Source: Polycyclovorans sp964425915 | GTDB lineage: Bacteria; Pseudomonadota; Gammaproteobacteria; Nevskiales; Nevskiaceae | Direction: 5' to 3' | DNA length: 64,000 bases | Assembly (NCBI GenBank): GCA_964425915.1 | Contig: CAYROO010000003.1 | Coordinates: 248,001-312,000, forward strand | In this document: positions 18,753-26,345 of the stretch, in pieces | Layout: every line of letters begins with the position of its first letter | Numbering within the stretch: position 1 is the stretch's first letter | Translations under genes and position numbers: made by a program | The notes under the pieces: generated by a model | What the model saw: the letters and a program-made list of their open reading frames with translations, nothing else | Told to the model about the DNA's origin: nothing | The model's database searches: none

Positions 18753-18824
18753 TGCGCCCCAACTAGATGAAACTATAGGATTTATTGTATTTCCACAGCG
18801 TTCGACGGCCCGCGCGCGGAGCCG

Positions 18825-18862
18825 TAAATGATTGATTCATTTATGTAGGATTCACCCTACAT
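18825..18862. promoter_or_regulatory. two adjoining inverted repeats upstream of the sRNA candidate
   Basis: TAAATGA-N5-TCATTTA (18825-18843) is followed, sharing one base, by ATGTAGG-N6-CCTACAT (18843-18862). Both have perfect 7 bp arms and lie in an AT-rich patch unlike the surrounding GC-rich DNA, directly upstream of a TAAAAT at 18872. They look like operators for one or two dimeric regulators. No specific regulator consensus is matched. Confidence 0.5.
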
Positions 18863-18871
18863 CGAGCTGGG

Positions 18872-18877
18872 TAAAAT
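18872..18877 (+). promoter_or_regulatory. candidate -10 box for the sRNA
   Basis: TAAAAT matches the sigma-70 -10 consensus at five of six positions. The 17 bp spaced -35 position (18849-18854, GATTCA) is poor and overlaps the second inverted repeat, which would suit an activator-dependent promoter. The predicted start would be near 18884. Confidence 0.4.
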
Positions 18878-18883
18878 TTTCTG

Positions 18884-19047
18884 GAAACACACCCGGAACT
18901 TCCCTGCTGGGATGCACTCCAAGTCTGCGAGTGACGGCCATCCCTTCCGTCACTCCCGCCTCCACTCCCTAGGCGGAATTCCGGCATCCCCCCAAAGGCC
19001 GGAGTTGGTCGCCCGGTGATATCCCCGATCACCGGGCGCTTTCTTTT
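18884..19047 (+). ncRNA. probable trans-acting small RNA with four C-rich loops, next to polA
   Basis: Four hairpins follow each other almost without gaps. SL1 is 18929-18955 (9 bp stem, loop CCATCCCTT). SL2 is 18956-18976 (6 bp, loop CCACTCCCT). SL3 is 18977-19006 (9 bp with one G-U, loop ATCCCCCCAAAG). SL4 is 19010-19038 (11 bp, loop ATCCCCG) followed by CTTTCTTTT, a Rho-independent terminator. All four loops are C-rich. Known polA-adjacent sRNAs include Spot 42 in enterics and ErsA in Pseudomonas; C-rich-loop sRNAs such as Xanthomonas sX13 pair with G-rich ribosome-binding sites. A similar role here is inference. The 5' end is uncertain (18884 from a TAAAAT, or nearer 18925). Confidence 0.75.
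19010..19047 (+). terminator. Rho-independent terminator of the sRNA
   Basis: Perfect 11 bp stem CGCCCGGTGAT / ATCACCGGGCG with loop ATCCCCG, then CTTTCTTTT. It is the strongest + strand terminator in the window and lies 258 bp after polA. The last T residues run into the outer arm of the second palindromic element. Confidence 0.9.
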
Positions 19048-19190
19048 GAAATCGCCGTGAAGCTACTGCGCTCGACTGGCTGCAAGCCGGCGACGCTCGG
19101 AATGCTCATGGTTGGCCCGATACACTACGCTTCCTGCGCGCTGGCGGCTTGCAGCCAGCCTTCGCTCGCGACGCTTCACGACGATTTCAA
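19046..19190. repeat. long imperfect palindrome, copy 2 of a dispersed element
   Basis: A 145 bp palindrome built like copy 1 (8900-9028). Outer arms 19046-19063 and 19173-19190 pair at 17 of 18 positions. Inner arms CTGGCTGCAAGCCG (19076-19089) and CGGCTTGCAGCCAG (19145-19158) pair perfectly. The loops TACTGCGCTCG and TTCGCTCG, and the apex with GGAATGCTCATG and CACTACGCTTCCTGCGC, are shared with copy 1, whereas both stem sequences are different. It lies between the sRNA terminator and the 3' end of the minus-strand gene at 19252. Short open frames across it are not credible genes. Confidence 0.8.
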
Positions 19191-19251
19191 CACGACTTTC
19201 GTCATTGGCGTACCGGCTTGCGCGCTGCCACAACAGGTGCCGCGCGGCGGC

Positions 19252-20490
19252 TCAGGCTTCCGCCGGTTCCACCGCGAACTGGAGGCCGGCGTGGGTCTGG
19301 AGGCGATCCACCAGTTTCTGGCCGAAGGCGGTGGAGGGGGTCCAGAAACCGCCGGGCAGGTCGGGGATGTCCAGCGCCAGGCAGGCCCCCGCCTCGCCCA
19401 GCATCTTGCCGGTAGAACCGTAGCCGGGATCGCGATCGCCGGTGACCTTGGCGCGCAGACTTCGGCCGTCGTCGGTGGTGCCATGGAAACGAAGGTCGAA
19501 GAAGCCGGTGCGCTGCTGCTCGGGCGTCGGCCCTTCACCGGGCTTGGGGACGACGTAGCGCTCCAGCACCCAGCGAATCGGCGACAGCGCCGTCCCCAGC
19601 ATGAAGCCCGCCATCCCTGCCGTGAGGCTGATGGCCGTCATGCGGCCCCGCAGGCCGGCGCCGGTCATCATTCCCTCGTCGTACTGGAAACGCGCGCCCC
19701 AGGGCTGGCCCGCGACCCCATTGGAGCGCTGAATCACCCGCGTATTGATGGCAGCCATCACAAAGGGTGCCGACCAGCTCTTGAACTCGGCATCAAAGCT
19801 CGGCCCCTTGACGTCGGGCTGACGGCCCTGGCCCCGGGCATCGGGTGGACACAGCAGGTAGGGGTCGCCCAAACGCTTGCGCAGCTCGGGGTCCCGGGTG
19901 GCCAGCTTCACCACGTTCATCAGGCTGGCGACTGTGCCCCCGGAGAAGCCACCACGCAGCGCCTTCACGCGCATTTTGACGCGCGTGCAGGGGGCGCCAA
20001 AGCGGTCCAGAGCCGCCTGCTGCAGCACCCAGTTGCCCAGGTCAGACGGAATCGAATCGAAGCCACAGCAATGCACGATGCGAGCGCCCGACGCCTTGGC
20101 CTGAGGCTCGAAGCGGCGGATCATCTCGTCGATCCACTGCACTTCGCCGGTAAGGTCGCAGTAGTCGGTGCCGGATGTCACGCAGGCCTCGACCAGCGGC
20201 GTGCCATAGAGCGCGTAGGGGCCCACGGTGGACACCACCACCCGCGTCTGTCCGCACAAGGTCTTCAGCGCGGCCGGGTCGGCGGCATCGGCGACCAGCA
20301 CCGGCAGCGACTCGCTGCCCGCCCCCAGCGTTGCACGCAGCTGTTCCAGCTTGGCAGCGGAGCGCCCAGCCATCGCCCAGCGCAGTTCGCTACCCGATGC
20401 GCCATGGCGCTCGAACAGATAGCGGGTCAGGATCTGGCCGACGAAACTGGTGGCACCAAAAACGATCAGGTCAAACTCAGGCTTGGACAT
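19252..20490 (-). CDS. saccharopine dehydrogenase-like oxidoreductase (trans-acting enoyl reductase type)
   Basis: 412 residues with an N-terminal Rossmann fold (LIVFGATSFVGQIL at residues 8-21, MAGRS near 40) and the family segments STVGPYALYGTPLVEAC, DYCDLTGE and HCCGFDSIPSDLG. This is the bacterial saccharopine-dehydrogenase NADP-binding family that includes the mycobacterial trans-acting enoyl reductase and eukaryotic SCCPDH-like proteins. True saccharopine dehydrogenase activity is unlikely; a lipid-related reductase is the better guess. A hydrophobic stretch near residue 290 may contact membrane. Its start overlaps the end of engB by 14 bp, so the two are co-transcribed. Confidence 0.85.
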   Translation of the reverse strand: MSKPEFDLIVFGATSFVGQILTRYLFERHGASGSELRWAMAGRSAAKLEQLRATLGAGSESLPVLVADAADPAALKTLCGQTRVVVSTVGPYALYGTPLVEACVTSGTDYCDLTGEVQWIDEMIRRFEPQAKASGARIVHCCGFDSIPSDLGNWVLQQAALDRFGAPCTRVKMRVKALRGGFSGGTVASLMNVVKLATRDPELRKRLGDPYLLCPPDARGQGRQPDVKGPSFDAEFKSWSAPFVMAAINTRVIQRSNGVAGQPWGARFQYDEGMMTGAGLRGRMTAISLTAGMAGFMLGTALSPIRWVLERYVVPKPGEGPTPEQQRTGFFDLRFHGTTDDGRSLRAKVTGDRDPGYGSTGKMLGEAGACLALDIPDLPGGFWTPSTAFGQKLVDRLQTHAGLQFAVEPAEA

Positions 20491-21112
20491 CGGAAGCTCC
20501 GGTCGGTAAGAGGTCGAGCCCCAGCCATTGCATCAGCAAGGCACGGGCAGGGTCCAGCCCCTGTCGGCTGACCGCCGAGAAAAGGGCCACAGTAGTTTCT
20601 GGCTGGGCGCGGTCGGCGACGGCTTTCTGCACCTTCAGCAAGGTGTTCTTGGCCGCACCGAAACCGAGCTTGTCAGCCTTGGTCAGCAGCAGGTGCATGC
20701 GCATCTGGCGCGCTCTGGCCCAGTCCAGCATCTGCGTATCGAAGTCGGTCAGCGGATGCCGGATATCCATGATCAGCACCACCCCGGTAAGGTTGCTGCG
20801 GGTTTCCATATAGGCGCCGATCAGCTTGCCCCAGTCACGGCGCATTTCACCGGGCACCTGGGCGTATCCGTATCCCGGCAGGTCCACCAGGCGGGCGCCG
20901 GCGATCTCGAACAGGTTGATCAGCTGGGTGCGGCCTGGTGTCTTCGACACCCGCGCCAGTTGTTTCTGGCTACACAAGGCGTTAAGCGCCGACGACTTGC
21001 CGGCATTCGAGCGCCCGGCGAAGGCGACTTCCGGGATCTCGTCCTCGGGGAGCTGACGGGTCTGTGCGCAGGACAGCAGAAACTGGGCCCGGGCGAAGGG
21101 ATTCGGTGTCAT
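20477..21112 (-). CDS. engB: ribosome biogenesis GTPase EngB (YihA/YsxC)
   Basis: 211 residues from ATG 21112 (a TTG one codon upstream is not needed). GTPase needed for 50S subunit assembly. G1 AGRSNAGKSS, G3 DLPGYGYA and G4 LTKADKL are clear, as is the G2 threonine in KTPGRTQLIN. In many gammaproteobacteria engB lies next to polA, often with an sRNA between; here that arrangement is kept apart from the inserted minus-strand dehydrogenase gene and the palindrome. Divergent from the cytochrome c4 gene. Confidence 0.95.
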   Translation of the reverse strand: MTPNPFARAQFLLSCAQTRQLPEDEIPEVAFAGRSNAGKSSALNALCSQKQLARVSKTPGRTQLINLFEIAGARLVDLPGYGYAQVPGEMRRDWGKLIGAYMETRSNLTGVVLIMDIRHPLTDFDTQMLDWARARQMRMHLLLTKADKLGFGAAKNTLLKVQKAVADRAQPETTVALFSAVSRQGLDPARALLMQWLGLDLLPTGASDVQA

Positions 21113-21208
21113 CAACGGGCGGTGTGCGTGTAGAATCGGACCTCATCTTCAACGATTTGACGCTCCCGCCGCCAGTCCGGTGGGGCGCACTTGCGGAGTT
21201 TTCCATTC

Positions 21209-21835
21209 ATGAAGCGTCTGGTCCTCGCCGTCACCCTCTGCCTGCCGCTGGTGGCGGCGGCCGAATCTGCCGAAGGCAATCTGTTCACCGGCGGTGACGC
21301 CGCCAAAGGCGAAGCCAAGGCTGCCACCTGCATGGCCTGCCATGGTCCCAAGGGCAACAGCAACAATCCGGAGTGGCCAAGTCTGGCCGGTCAGGGTGCG
21401 GTCTACCTCAAGACCTCGCTGGAGGCGTTCCGCTCGGGCCAGCGCAAGAACGTGCTGATGAATGCTCAGGCCACCAATCTCAGCGACGAGGATATTGCCG
21501 ACCTCGCCGCCTATTACGCTGCGCAGACTGCCAAACCGGGCGTTGCCAGCGAGGCCTCGGTGGCAGTCGCCGAGCCGCTGTATCGTGCGGGCGACGCTGA
21601 GCGCGGCATCGCCGCCTGCGCCGGCTGCCACGGCCCCAACGGCGCCGGCAACCCCGCGGCTGGCTACCCGCACGTGGCAGGCCAGCAGAGCACCTATTCG
21701 GCCATCGCGCTGCGGGCCTACCGCGCGGGGGAACGTTCCATGACGCACAACGGTCAGATGATGACCGCTGTGGCCCAGCACCTGACCGATGAGGAAATCG
21801 AGGCGCTGGCGTCCTACCTCACTGGCCTTCAGTAA
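21209..21835 (+). CDS. cytochrome c4, dihaem periplasmic electron carrier
   Basis: 208 residues. Signal peptide to about residue 19 (LVLAVTLCLPLVAAAES), then two cytochrome c domains with CMACH (41-45) and CAGCH (137-141). Axial Met candidates lie in NVLMNAQA and RSMTHNGQMM. Cytochrome c4 passes electrons from the bc1 complex to terminal oxidases. ATG 21209 follows GGAG at 21195-21198. It sits 18 bp before dsbA, and the engB-cytochrome c4-dsbA neighbourhood is common in gammaproteobacteria. Confidence 0.93.
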   Translation: MKRLVLAVTLCLPLVAAAESAEGNLFTGGDAAKGEAKAATCMACHGPKGNSNNPEWPSLAGQGAVYLKTSLEAFRSGQRKNVLMNAQATNLSDEDIADLAAYYAAQTAKPGVASEASVAVAEPLYRAGDAERGIAACAGCHGPNGAGNPAAGYPHVAGQQSTYSAIALRAYRAGERSMTHNGQMMTAVAQHLTDEEIEALASYLTGLQ

Positions 21836-21853
21836 GACACAGGAGTGTTGTCC

Positions 21854-22513
21854 ATGTCCCTTCGCCTGTTCGCGGCGATCACCGCCACCTCACTGAGCCT
21901 GTTCACCCTGGCCTGCTCGGCCCAGGATGGGAGCAGCCCCTATGTGGAAGGCAAGCACTACAAAGAAGTGCGCGAACCGGCGACGCCGGCGGACAACAAG
22001 CGCATCACGGTCGAAGAGTTCTTCTGGTACGGCTGCAGTCACTGCTTCAACTTTGAGAATACGCTCGAACCCTGGGCCAAGACGCTGCCGGCTGACGTCG
22101 ACTTCGCGCGGGTGCCCAACAGCCTGGGGCGCCCAATCGGGCTGTTGCACAGCAAGGCCTATTACACGGCTGAAACGCTGAAACTGATCGACAGTGTGCA
22201 TCCCAAGCTGTTCGAGGCCATGCACGTGCAGCGTCTGCCGCTGGCGACGGAGGCGCAGATCGTCGGCGTGTTCGAGGCCAACAGCCCCGTGATGCCGGAT
22301 GTGGTGGAGAACACCCTGAAGGGATTCGCGGTCGATGCACGTGTGCGCCGCGCGGAAGCGCAGTCGCGCAGCTACGGCGTGACCAGCACGCCGACCTTGG
22401 TGGTGGGCGGCAAGTACTACACCAACCCCAGCATGGCGGGCGGCTTCGACGAGATGGTCGACATCGCCGACGTGCTGATCGAGAAGGTCCGACAGGAACG
22501 TGCCAAGCCCTGA
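21854..22513 (+). CDS. dsbA: thiol:disulfide interchange protein DsbA, CSHC active site
   Basis: 219 residues from ATG 21854, which has AGGAG 8 nt upstream. Periplasmic thiol oxidase with a thioredoxin fold. The active site is FFWYGCSHC (Cys61, Cys64), where most DsbA proteins have CPHC; the cis-Pro loop is TSTPTLVV near residue 177. The N-terminus SLSLFTLACSAQ could be a normal signal peptide or a weak lipobox with Cys21, so a membrane-anchored form is possible. Located between cytochrome c4 and an M14 peptidase whose start overlaps its end by 14 bp. Confidence 0.92.
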   Translation: MSLRLFAAITATSLSLFTLACSAQDGSSPYVEGKHYKEVREPATPADNKRITVEEFFWYGCSHCFNFENTLEPWAKTLPADVDFARVPNSLGRPIGLLHSKAYYTAETLKLIDSVHPKLFEAMHVQRLPLATEAQIVGVFEANSPVMPDVVENTLKGFAVDARVRRAEAQSRSYGVTSTPTLVVGGKYYTNPSMAGGFDEMVDIADVLIEKVRQERAKP

Positions 22514-23480
22514 TTGGCGTTCGCGCCTGTCACGAGCCCGGCTGCTGGCCGGGCTTTTTGTTGCCGCCGCATTGGCGGCGCCGGCCGCGCGTAGCGGTGA
22601 CGACGTCATGCTGCCGCTGGCATCGGTCGACCAGGCCTGCGAACGCCTGGGTCAGCGCCTGCGCAGTGTCGATCCCGTGTTCTGCAAGGCAGCGCAGTTT
22701 CAGGCCGACGCCGCCAGCCGCGCCGGATTTCCCCTGCTGTATCGTGACTATGCGCCCCGCCCTGCTTTCGAGGCTCCGCGACGGGTACTGATGATCGGCG
22801 GTATCCACGGCGACGAGCTGACCTCGGTGAGCATCGTGTTCGACTGGATGCGGCGGCTGGAGGACGAGCGCTTGCAGCCTTTCCGCTGGCGCGTGATTCC
22901 CAGCGCCAACCCAGACGGTTTGCTGCGATCCCCGTCATGGCGGATGAATCGGGGTGGGGTCGACCTCAACCGCAATTTTCCGTCCCTGGACTGGCACAAC
23001 CGGGCGCTCAGTTACTGGCGCCAGCGCACCGGCGCTGACCCCCGACGCTTTCCCGGCACGCGCGCCCTGTCAGAGCCGGAAACGGTGTGGCTGACCGAGC
23101 AGATCCGACGCTTCGAACCCCACGCCATCGTTTCCATCCACGCGCCCTACGGGGTGCTGGACTTCGACGGTCCCCAACGCCCACCCCAGCGATTCGGACT
23201 GTTGCGCCTCAACCAGTTGGGCACCTACCCCGGCTCACTCGGCAATTTCGCAGGCATCGACCTGGATATCCCGGTGATCACCTTGGAGCTGCCCCATGCC
23301 GGCATCATGCCCACCCGCGCGCAGTCGCAACGCATCTGGACCGACATGCTCAGTTGGCTGGCCGATCACTTGCCCGATCGGAACGTTTCCGGCTGGCACC
23401 CGCCGCTGCAGCATCCGGACGACGGGCTGGCGATTGCAGGTCATCCTTCAAGGTTCCTTCCCACAGTTTGGCCCCCGTGA
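22500..23480 (+). CDS. M14-family zinc carboxypeptidase (MpaA-like), exported
   Basis: 326 residues from GTG 22500, which overlaps dsbA. A signal sequence (RARLLAGLFVAAALAAPAARS) precedes a metallocarboxypeptidase domain. Zinc ligands are His103 and Glu106 in GGIHGDEL and the His in VSIHAPYG; VDLNRNFP supplies the substrate-binding Asn-Arg; the catalytic Glu is probably in ITLELPHA. It is closest in layout to murein-peptide amidase MpaA, which removes diaminopimelate from murein peptides, but export suggests action in the periplasm. The 3' end overlaps mnhG on the other strand by 131 bp. Confidence 0.82.
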   Translation: MPSPDWRSRLSRARLLAGLFVAAALAAPAARSGDDVMLPLASVDQACERLGQRLRSVDPVFCKAAQFQADAASRAGFPLLYRDYAPRPAFEAPRRVLMIGGIHGDELTSVSIVFDWMRRLEDERLQPFRWRVIPSANPDGLLRSPSWRMNRGGVDLNRNFPSLDWHNRALSYWRQRTGADPRRFPGTRALSEPETVWLTEQIRRFEPHAIVSIHAPYGVLDFDGPQRPPQRFGLLRLNQLGTYPGSLGNFAGIDLDIPVITLELPHAGIMPTRAQSQRIWTDMLSWLADHLPDRNVSGWHPPLQHPDDGLAIAGHPSRFLPTVWPP

Positions 23481-23742
23481 GATAGCCGGCATGCCCGATC
23501 GCATGCGCTGCTACCGGCGACGTGAGCATGATGAACACCAGAATCACCAGCGCGCGCACCATCACGCTCAGCTCGGTGAACTCCATCGCCACGCCCACCA
23601 GCATCAAACCGGCGCCAAAGGCGCCCGCCTTGGTGGTGGCGTGCATGCGGGTGAGCAGGTCGGGCATGCGAACGGCGCCGATCGCCGACAGCAGCATGAA
23701 GACCGCACCCGACAGCATGATGAGATCGGCCAGCAGTTTCAT
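23350..23742 (-). CDS. mnhG: Mrp/Mnh cation antiporter subunit G
   Basis: 130 residues, three membrane spans. MnhG/PhaG signature GAVRMPDLLTRMHATTKAGAF-like sequence is split here by the limit on quoting but is complete from residue 24 on. Last gene of the seven-gene mnhABCDEFG operon encoding a Na+/H+ (or K+/H+) antiporter of the inner membrane. The C-terminal ~30 residues (Arg/Ala/Asp-rich) extend beyond the usual end and are coded inside the overlap with the convergent M14 peptidase gene. Start overlaps mnhF by 4 bp. Confidence 0.9.
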   Translation of the reverse strand: MKLLADLIMLSGAVFMLLSAIGAVRMPDLLTRMHATTKAGAFGAGLMLVGVAMEFTELSVMVRALVILVFIMLTSPVAAHAIGHAGYLTGAKLWEGTLKDDLQSPARRPDAAAAGASRKRSDRASDRPAN

Positions 23743-24035
23743 CGGGCGTCCTCCCCTGATTCCTTGTCTTCCTCGCGCCCGCCGCGGACCAGATAGCGCG
23801 ACACACCGATCGCCGCCAGAAAGCCGGTCAGGGCCAGCACCATGGCCACGTCCAAGGCTTGAGGCACCCGGTAGTACACCGCATAGGTGGCCAGCAGGCC
23901 GATGAGGATGCTGGCGATCACTTCCAGCGCCACCACACGGTCTGCCATGCTCGGCCCCAGGAACAGGCGGATCGAAGCGAATGCCAGGGCCAGGACCAGC
24001 ATGCCCATGATCAACATGGCGACCAGCGGGTTCAT
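23739..24035 (-). CDS. mnhF: Mrp/Mnh cation antiporter subunit F
   Basis: 98 residues with three hydrophobic helices. The conserved segment LGPSMADRVVALEVI and ALDVAMVLALTGFL are the MnhF/PhaF marks. The C-terminus is a short charged cytoplasmic tail (GREEDKESGEDAR). Overlaps both mnhE and mnhG by 4 bp. Confidence 0.93.
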   Translation of the reverse strand: MNPLVAMLIMGMLVLALAFASIRLFLGPSMADRVVALEVIASILIGLLATYAVYYRVPQALDVAMVLALTGFLAAIGVSRYLVRGGREEDKESGEDAR

Positions 24036-24505
24036 CGCATCAGCTCCAGCAGCCGGCGCTCCAGCGCCTTGAGTTCGCGTACGGTCTGGCGCTCGTCATC
24101 CAGATACATGACATGGACGAACAGCGCCTTGCCGTCTTCGGCCACGTCCAGTGACAGCGTGCCCGGCGTCAGCGAAATGAAATTCGCCAGCATCGTGATC
24201 TCACCCGGCGTCTGCGCCTCCAGCGGCAGGCGGATAATGGCCGGCCGCATCAGGTGGGTGGGGGTCACCACGTCGTATGCCACCCGCAGATTGGACCGCA
24301 GCATGTCCCACAGGAACAAGACCAGAAACCGGAGCAGTCGCGGCAGTCGTCGCGAATAGGCGTGGAAGCGCGAATCGGAGCTCAGGGCAAAGGCCAGGAT
24401 GCCGTAACCGAGCAGGAAGCCCACCGCCATATTGGACAAGGACACCACGCCGGTGATGCCCAGCCAGACCAGGGTCAAGCCAATGTTGTAGGCGTAGGGA
24501 ATCAT
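24032..24505 (-). CDS. mnhE: Mrp/Mnh cation antiporter subunit E
   Basis: 157 residues from ATG 24505, which overlaps the mnhD stop (ATGA). Two or three N-terminal membrane helices, then the conserved cytoplasmic part LRSNLRVAYDVVTP, ANFISLTPGTLSLDV and HVMYLDDE. MnhE is needed for assembly of the Mrp complex. The frame upstream of this ATG is a shadow of mnhD. Confidence 0.93.
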   Translation of the reverse strand: MIPYAYNIGLTLVWLGITGVVSLSNMAVGFLLGYGILAFALSSDSRFHAYSRRLPRLLRFLVLFLWDMLRSNLRVAYDVVTPTHLMRPAIIRLPLEAQTPGEITMLANFISLTPGTLSLDVAEDGKALFVHVMYLDDERQTVRELKALERRLLELMR

Positions 24506-25992
24506 GGGGCATCTCCCAGCACAGCCTGGATATAAGACGCAGGGTCCAGCAACTCTGCGGCGGCTCGGTCGGCCACTGCCCACACCGGCTCAATGGCCAC
24601 GCCCATCAGCACGGTCAGGAATGCGAGGGTCGAACAGACCACCCAGATCATCAAGGGGATGGGTTGATTGCGAACCGCCGCGCCAGCGGGTGCGGCCTTC
24701 CAGAACACCTCCGACCAGATCCGGATGATGCTGTAGAGGGTCAACACCGCCGCCACCAGTGCCACCAGCACCAGCGGCCAGGCAGCCACCGTCACGCCCG
24801 CCTTGATCACCACGAACTTGGCCCAGAAGCCGGACAGCGGCGGGACACCCACCTGCGCCAGCGCCGGCACCAGAAACAGCAGCGCCAGAGCGGGCCGGGC
24901 CAGCCAGTCCCCACCGAGCCGGTCGAGTTGATAGGTGCCGTGGCGCTGGTAAAGCGCACCTGCAATGAAGAACAGGTTCGACTTCATGATGATGTGATGG
25001 GCGATGTAGATCACCGCGCCGGTGAGCGCCAGACGGGTATTCAAGGCCAGCCCCATCAGCATGTAGCCCAACTGGCCGACATGCAGAAAGGCCAGCATGC
25101 GGCGCAGATCCTGCTGCGCTACCGCGCCGATCACGCCGGCCAGCATGCTGAAGCCGGCGATCACGGCCAGCCAGCCATGCGTCCAGGCCGTGTCGACCGT
25201 GAAGATCAGGGTGAAACACCGCATCAGCGAGTAGATGCCCACCTTGGTGAGCAGGCCCGCAAAAAGCGCCGATACCGCCACCGGCGGGGTGTGATAACTG
25301 GCCGGCAACCAGAAGAAAAGCGGGAACGCTGCCGCCTTGATCGAGAACGCCAGCAGGAACAGCATCGACACCAGGTTGATACGGTCATCTTCCCCCAGCG
25401 CCGGAATCTTCAAAGCCAGATCGGCCATGTTCATGGTCCCGGCCAGTCCGTACAGCAGCCCCAGCGCAGTCAAAAACATCGCAGACGAGAACAGGTTGAG
25501 CACCACGTACTTCAGTGCCCCGGCCATCTGCGCCTTCTCCTGCCCCATCGCCAGCAGCGCGAAGCTGGCCAGCAGCAACACCTCGAACCAGACGTAAAGG
25601 TTGAACAGATCGCCGGTGAGAAACGCGCCGCTGACGCCGGCCAGCAGCAGGTGCATCAAGGCGTAGTAGCCGTTGCGCTCCATGCGTGAAGCGATCGTGG
25701 TCAGCGAATACAGCGCGGTCGCCACACCCGTAAGCCCGGTCAGCAGCACCATCACCGCGCTCAGGGTGTCGGCCACCAGCACGATCCCGTAGGGCGCTGG
25801 CCAGCCCCCTGCTGTGAGCACCTGCACGCCGTCGGCCAACACCGTCCGCAGCAGCACGGCCGCCGCCAACAGCTGGCCGACAGTCCCGGCCAGTGCCAGC
25901 CAGCGCTGCATGCTGCGAGACGGCCAGAACACCAAGGACAAGGCGCCGGCAATCATCGGAATGAGAAAGGGCAAGGCCACGATCAGGCTCAT
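24502..25992 (-). CDS. mnhD: Mrp/Mnh cation antiporter subunit D (NuoN-like)
   Basis: 496 residues, about 14 membrane helices, the antiporter-like fold shared with NuoL/M/N of complex I. The conserved lysine helix and the ion-path segments are visible: NLYVWFEVLLLASF, then KAAAFPLFFWLPASYHTPP with its Lys-Pro and His, and SALFAGLLTKVGIYSLMR. MnhA and MnhD are the two proton/cation-conducting subunits. Overlaps mnhC and mnhE by 4 bp. Confidence 0.94.
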   Translation of the reverse strand: MSLIVALPFLIPMIAGALSLVFWPSRSMQRWLALAGTVGQLLAAAVLLRTVLADGVQVLTAGGWPAPYGIVLVADTLSAVMVLLTGLTGVATALYSLTTIASRMERNGYYALMHLLLAGVSGAFLTGDLFNLYVWFEVLLLASFALLAMGQEKAQMAGALKYVVLNLFSSAMFLTALGLLYGLAGTMNMADLALKIPALGEDDRINLVSMLFLLAFSIKAAAFPLFFWLPASYHTPPVAVSALFAGLLTKVGIYSLMRCFTLIFTVDTAWTHGWLAVIAGFSMLAGVIGAVAQQDLRRMLAFLHVGQLGYMLMGLALNTRLALTGAVIYIAHHIIMKSNLFFIAGALYQRHGTYQLDRLGGDWLARPALALLFLVPALAQVGVPPLSGFWAKFVVIKAGVTVAAWPLVLVALVAAVLTLYSIIRIWSEVFWKAAPAGAAVRNQPIPLMIWVVCSTLAFLTVLMGVAIEPVWAVADRAAAELLDPASYIQAVLGDAP

Positions 25993-26345
25993 TCGCCGTC
26001 TTCCCGCAACTGGTCGAAATCGTCGACGCCGAGCACCTCATGGGCGCGGTGGATGAGCACCACGGCAAAGGCCAGCACTGCAAAGCCGATGACGATGGCG
26101 GTCAGGATGAAGGCCTGCGCCAAGGGGTCGGCGACCGCGCCGGCCGGCGCCGCCAGCCCCTCCGGCACCAGGGCCGGCTGTGCCACCCGCACCCGGGCCG
26201 CGACGAAGATCATCAGGTTGGCCGCATTGGACAGCAGGATGAGCCCGATCAGGGTCTTGGTCATCGAGCGTCGCAGCATCATGTAGAAGGCACAGGCGTA
26301 GAGCACGCCGATCAGCACCGCCATCCAGGCTTCCAGGCCGTTCAT
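25989..26345 (-). CDS. mnhC: Mrp/Mnh cation antiporter subunit C (NuoK-like)
   Basis: 118 residues, three membrane helices, homologous to NuoK. The typical IGLILLSNAANLMIF helix and the ALVLTAIVIGFAV-type third helix (here DPLAQAFILTAIVIGFAVLA) are present. A loop of about 25 residues rich in Ala/Pro/Val lies between helices 2 and 3. Overlaps mnhB and mnhD by 4 bp. Confidence 0.93.
   Translation of the reverse strand: MNGLEAWMAVLIGVLYACAFYMMLRRSMTKTLIGLILLSNAANLMIFVAARVRVAQPALVPEGLAAPAGAVADPLAQAFILTAIVIGFAVLAFAVVLIHRAHEVLGVDDFDQLREDGE

Noticed and set aside
18895..18928. sigma-E/AlgU-type promoter (GGAACTT ... TCTGC) for the sRNA, by analogy with ErsA
   Set aside because: The -35 motif is good but the distance to TCTGC is 22 bp instead of 16-17.
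19057..20571. 504-codon + strand frame starting inside the palindromic element
   Set aside because: Antisense to the saccharopine-dehydrogenase-like gene; its first residues are simply the translated palindrome.
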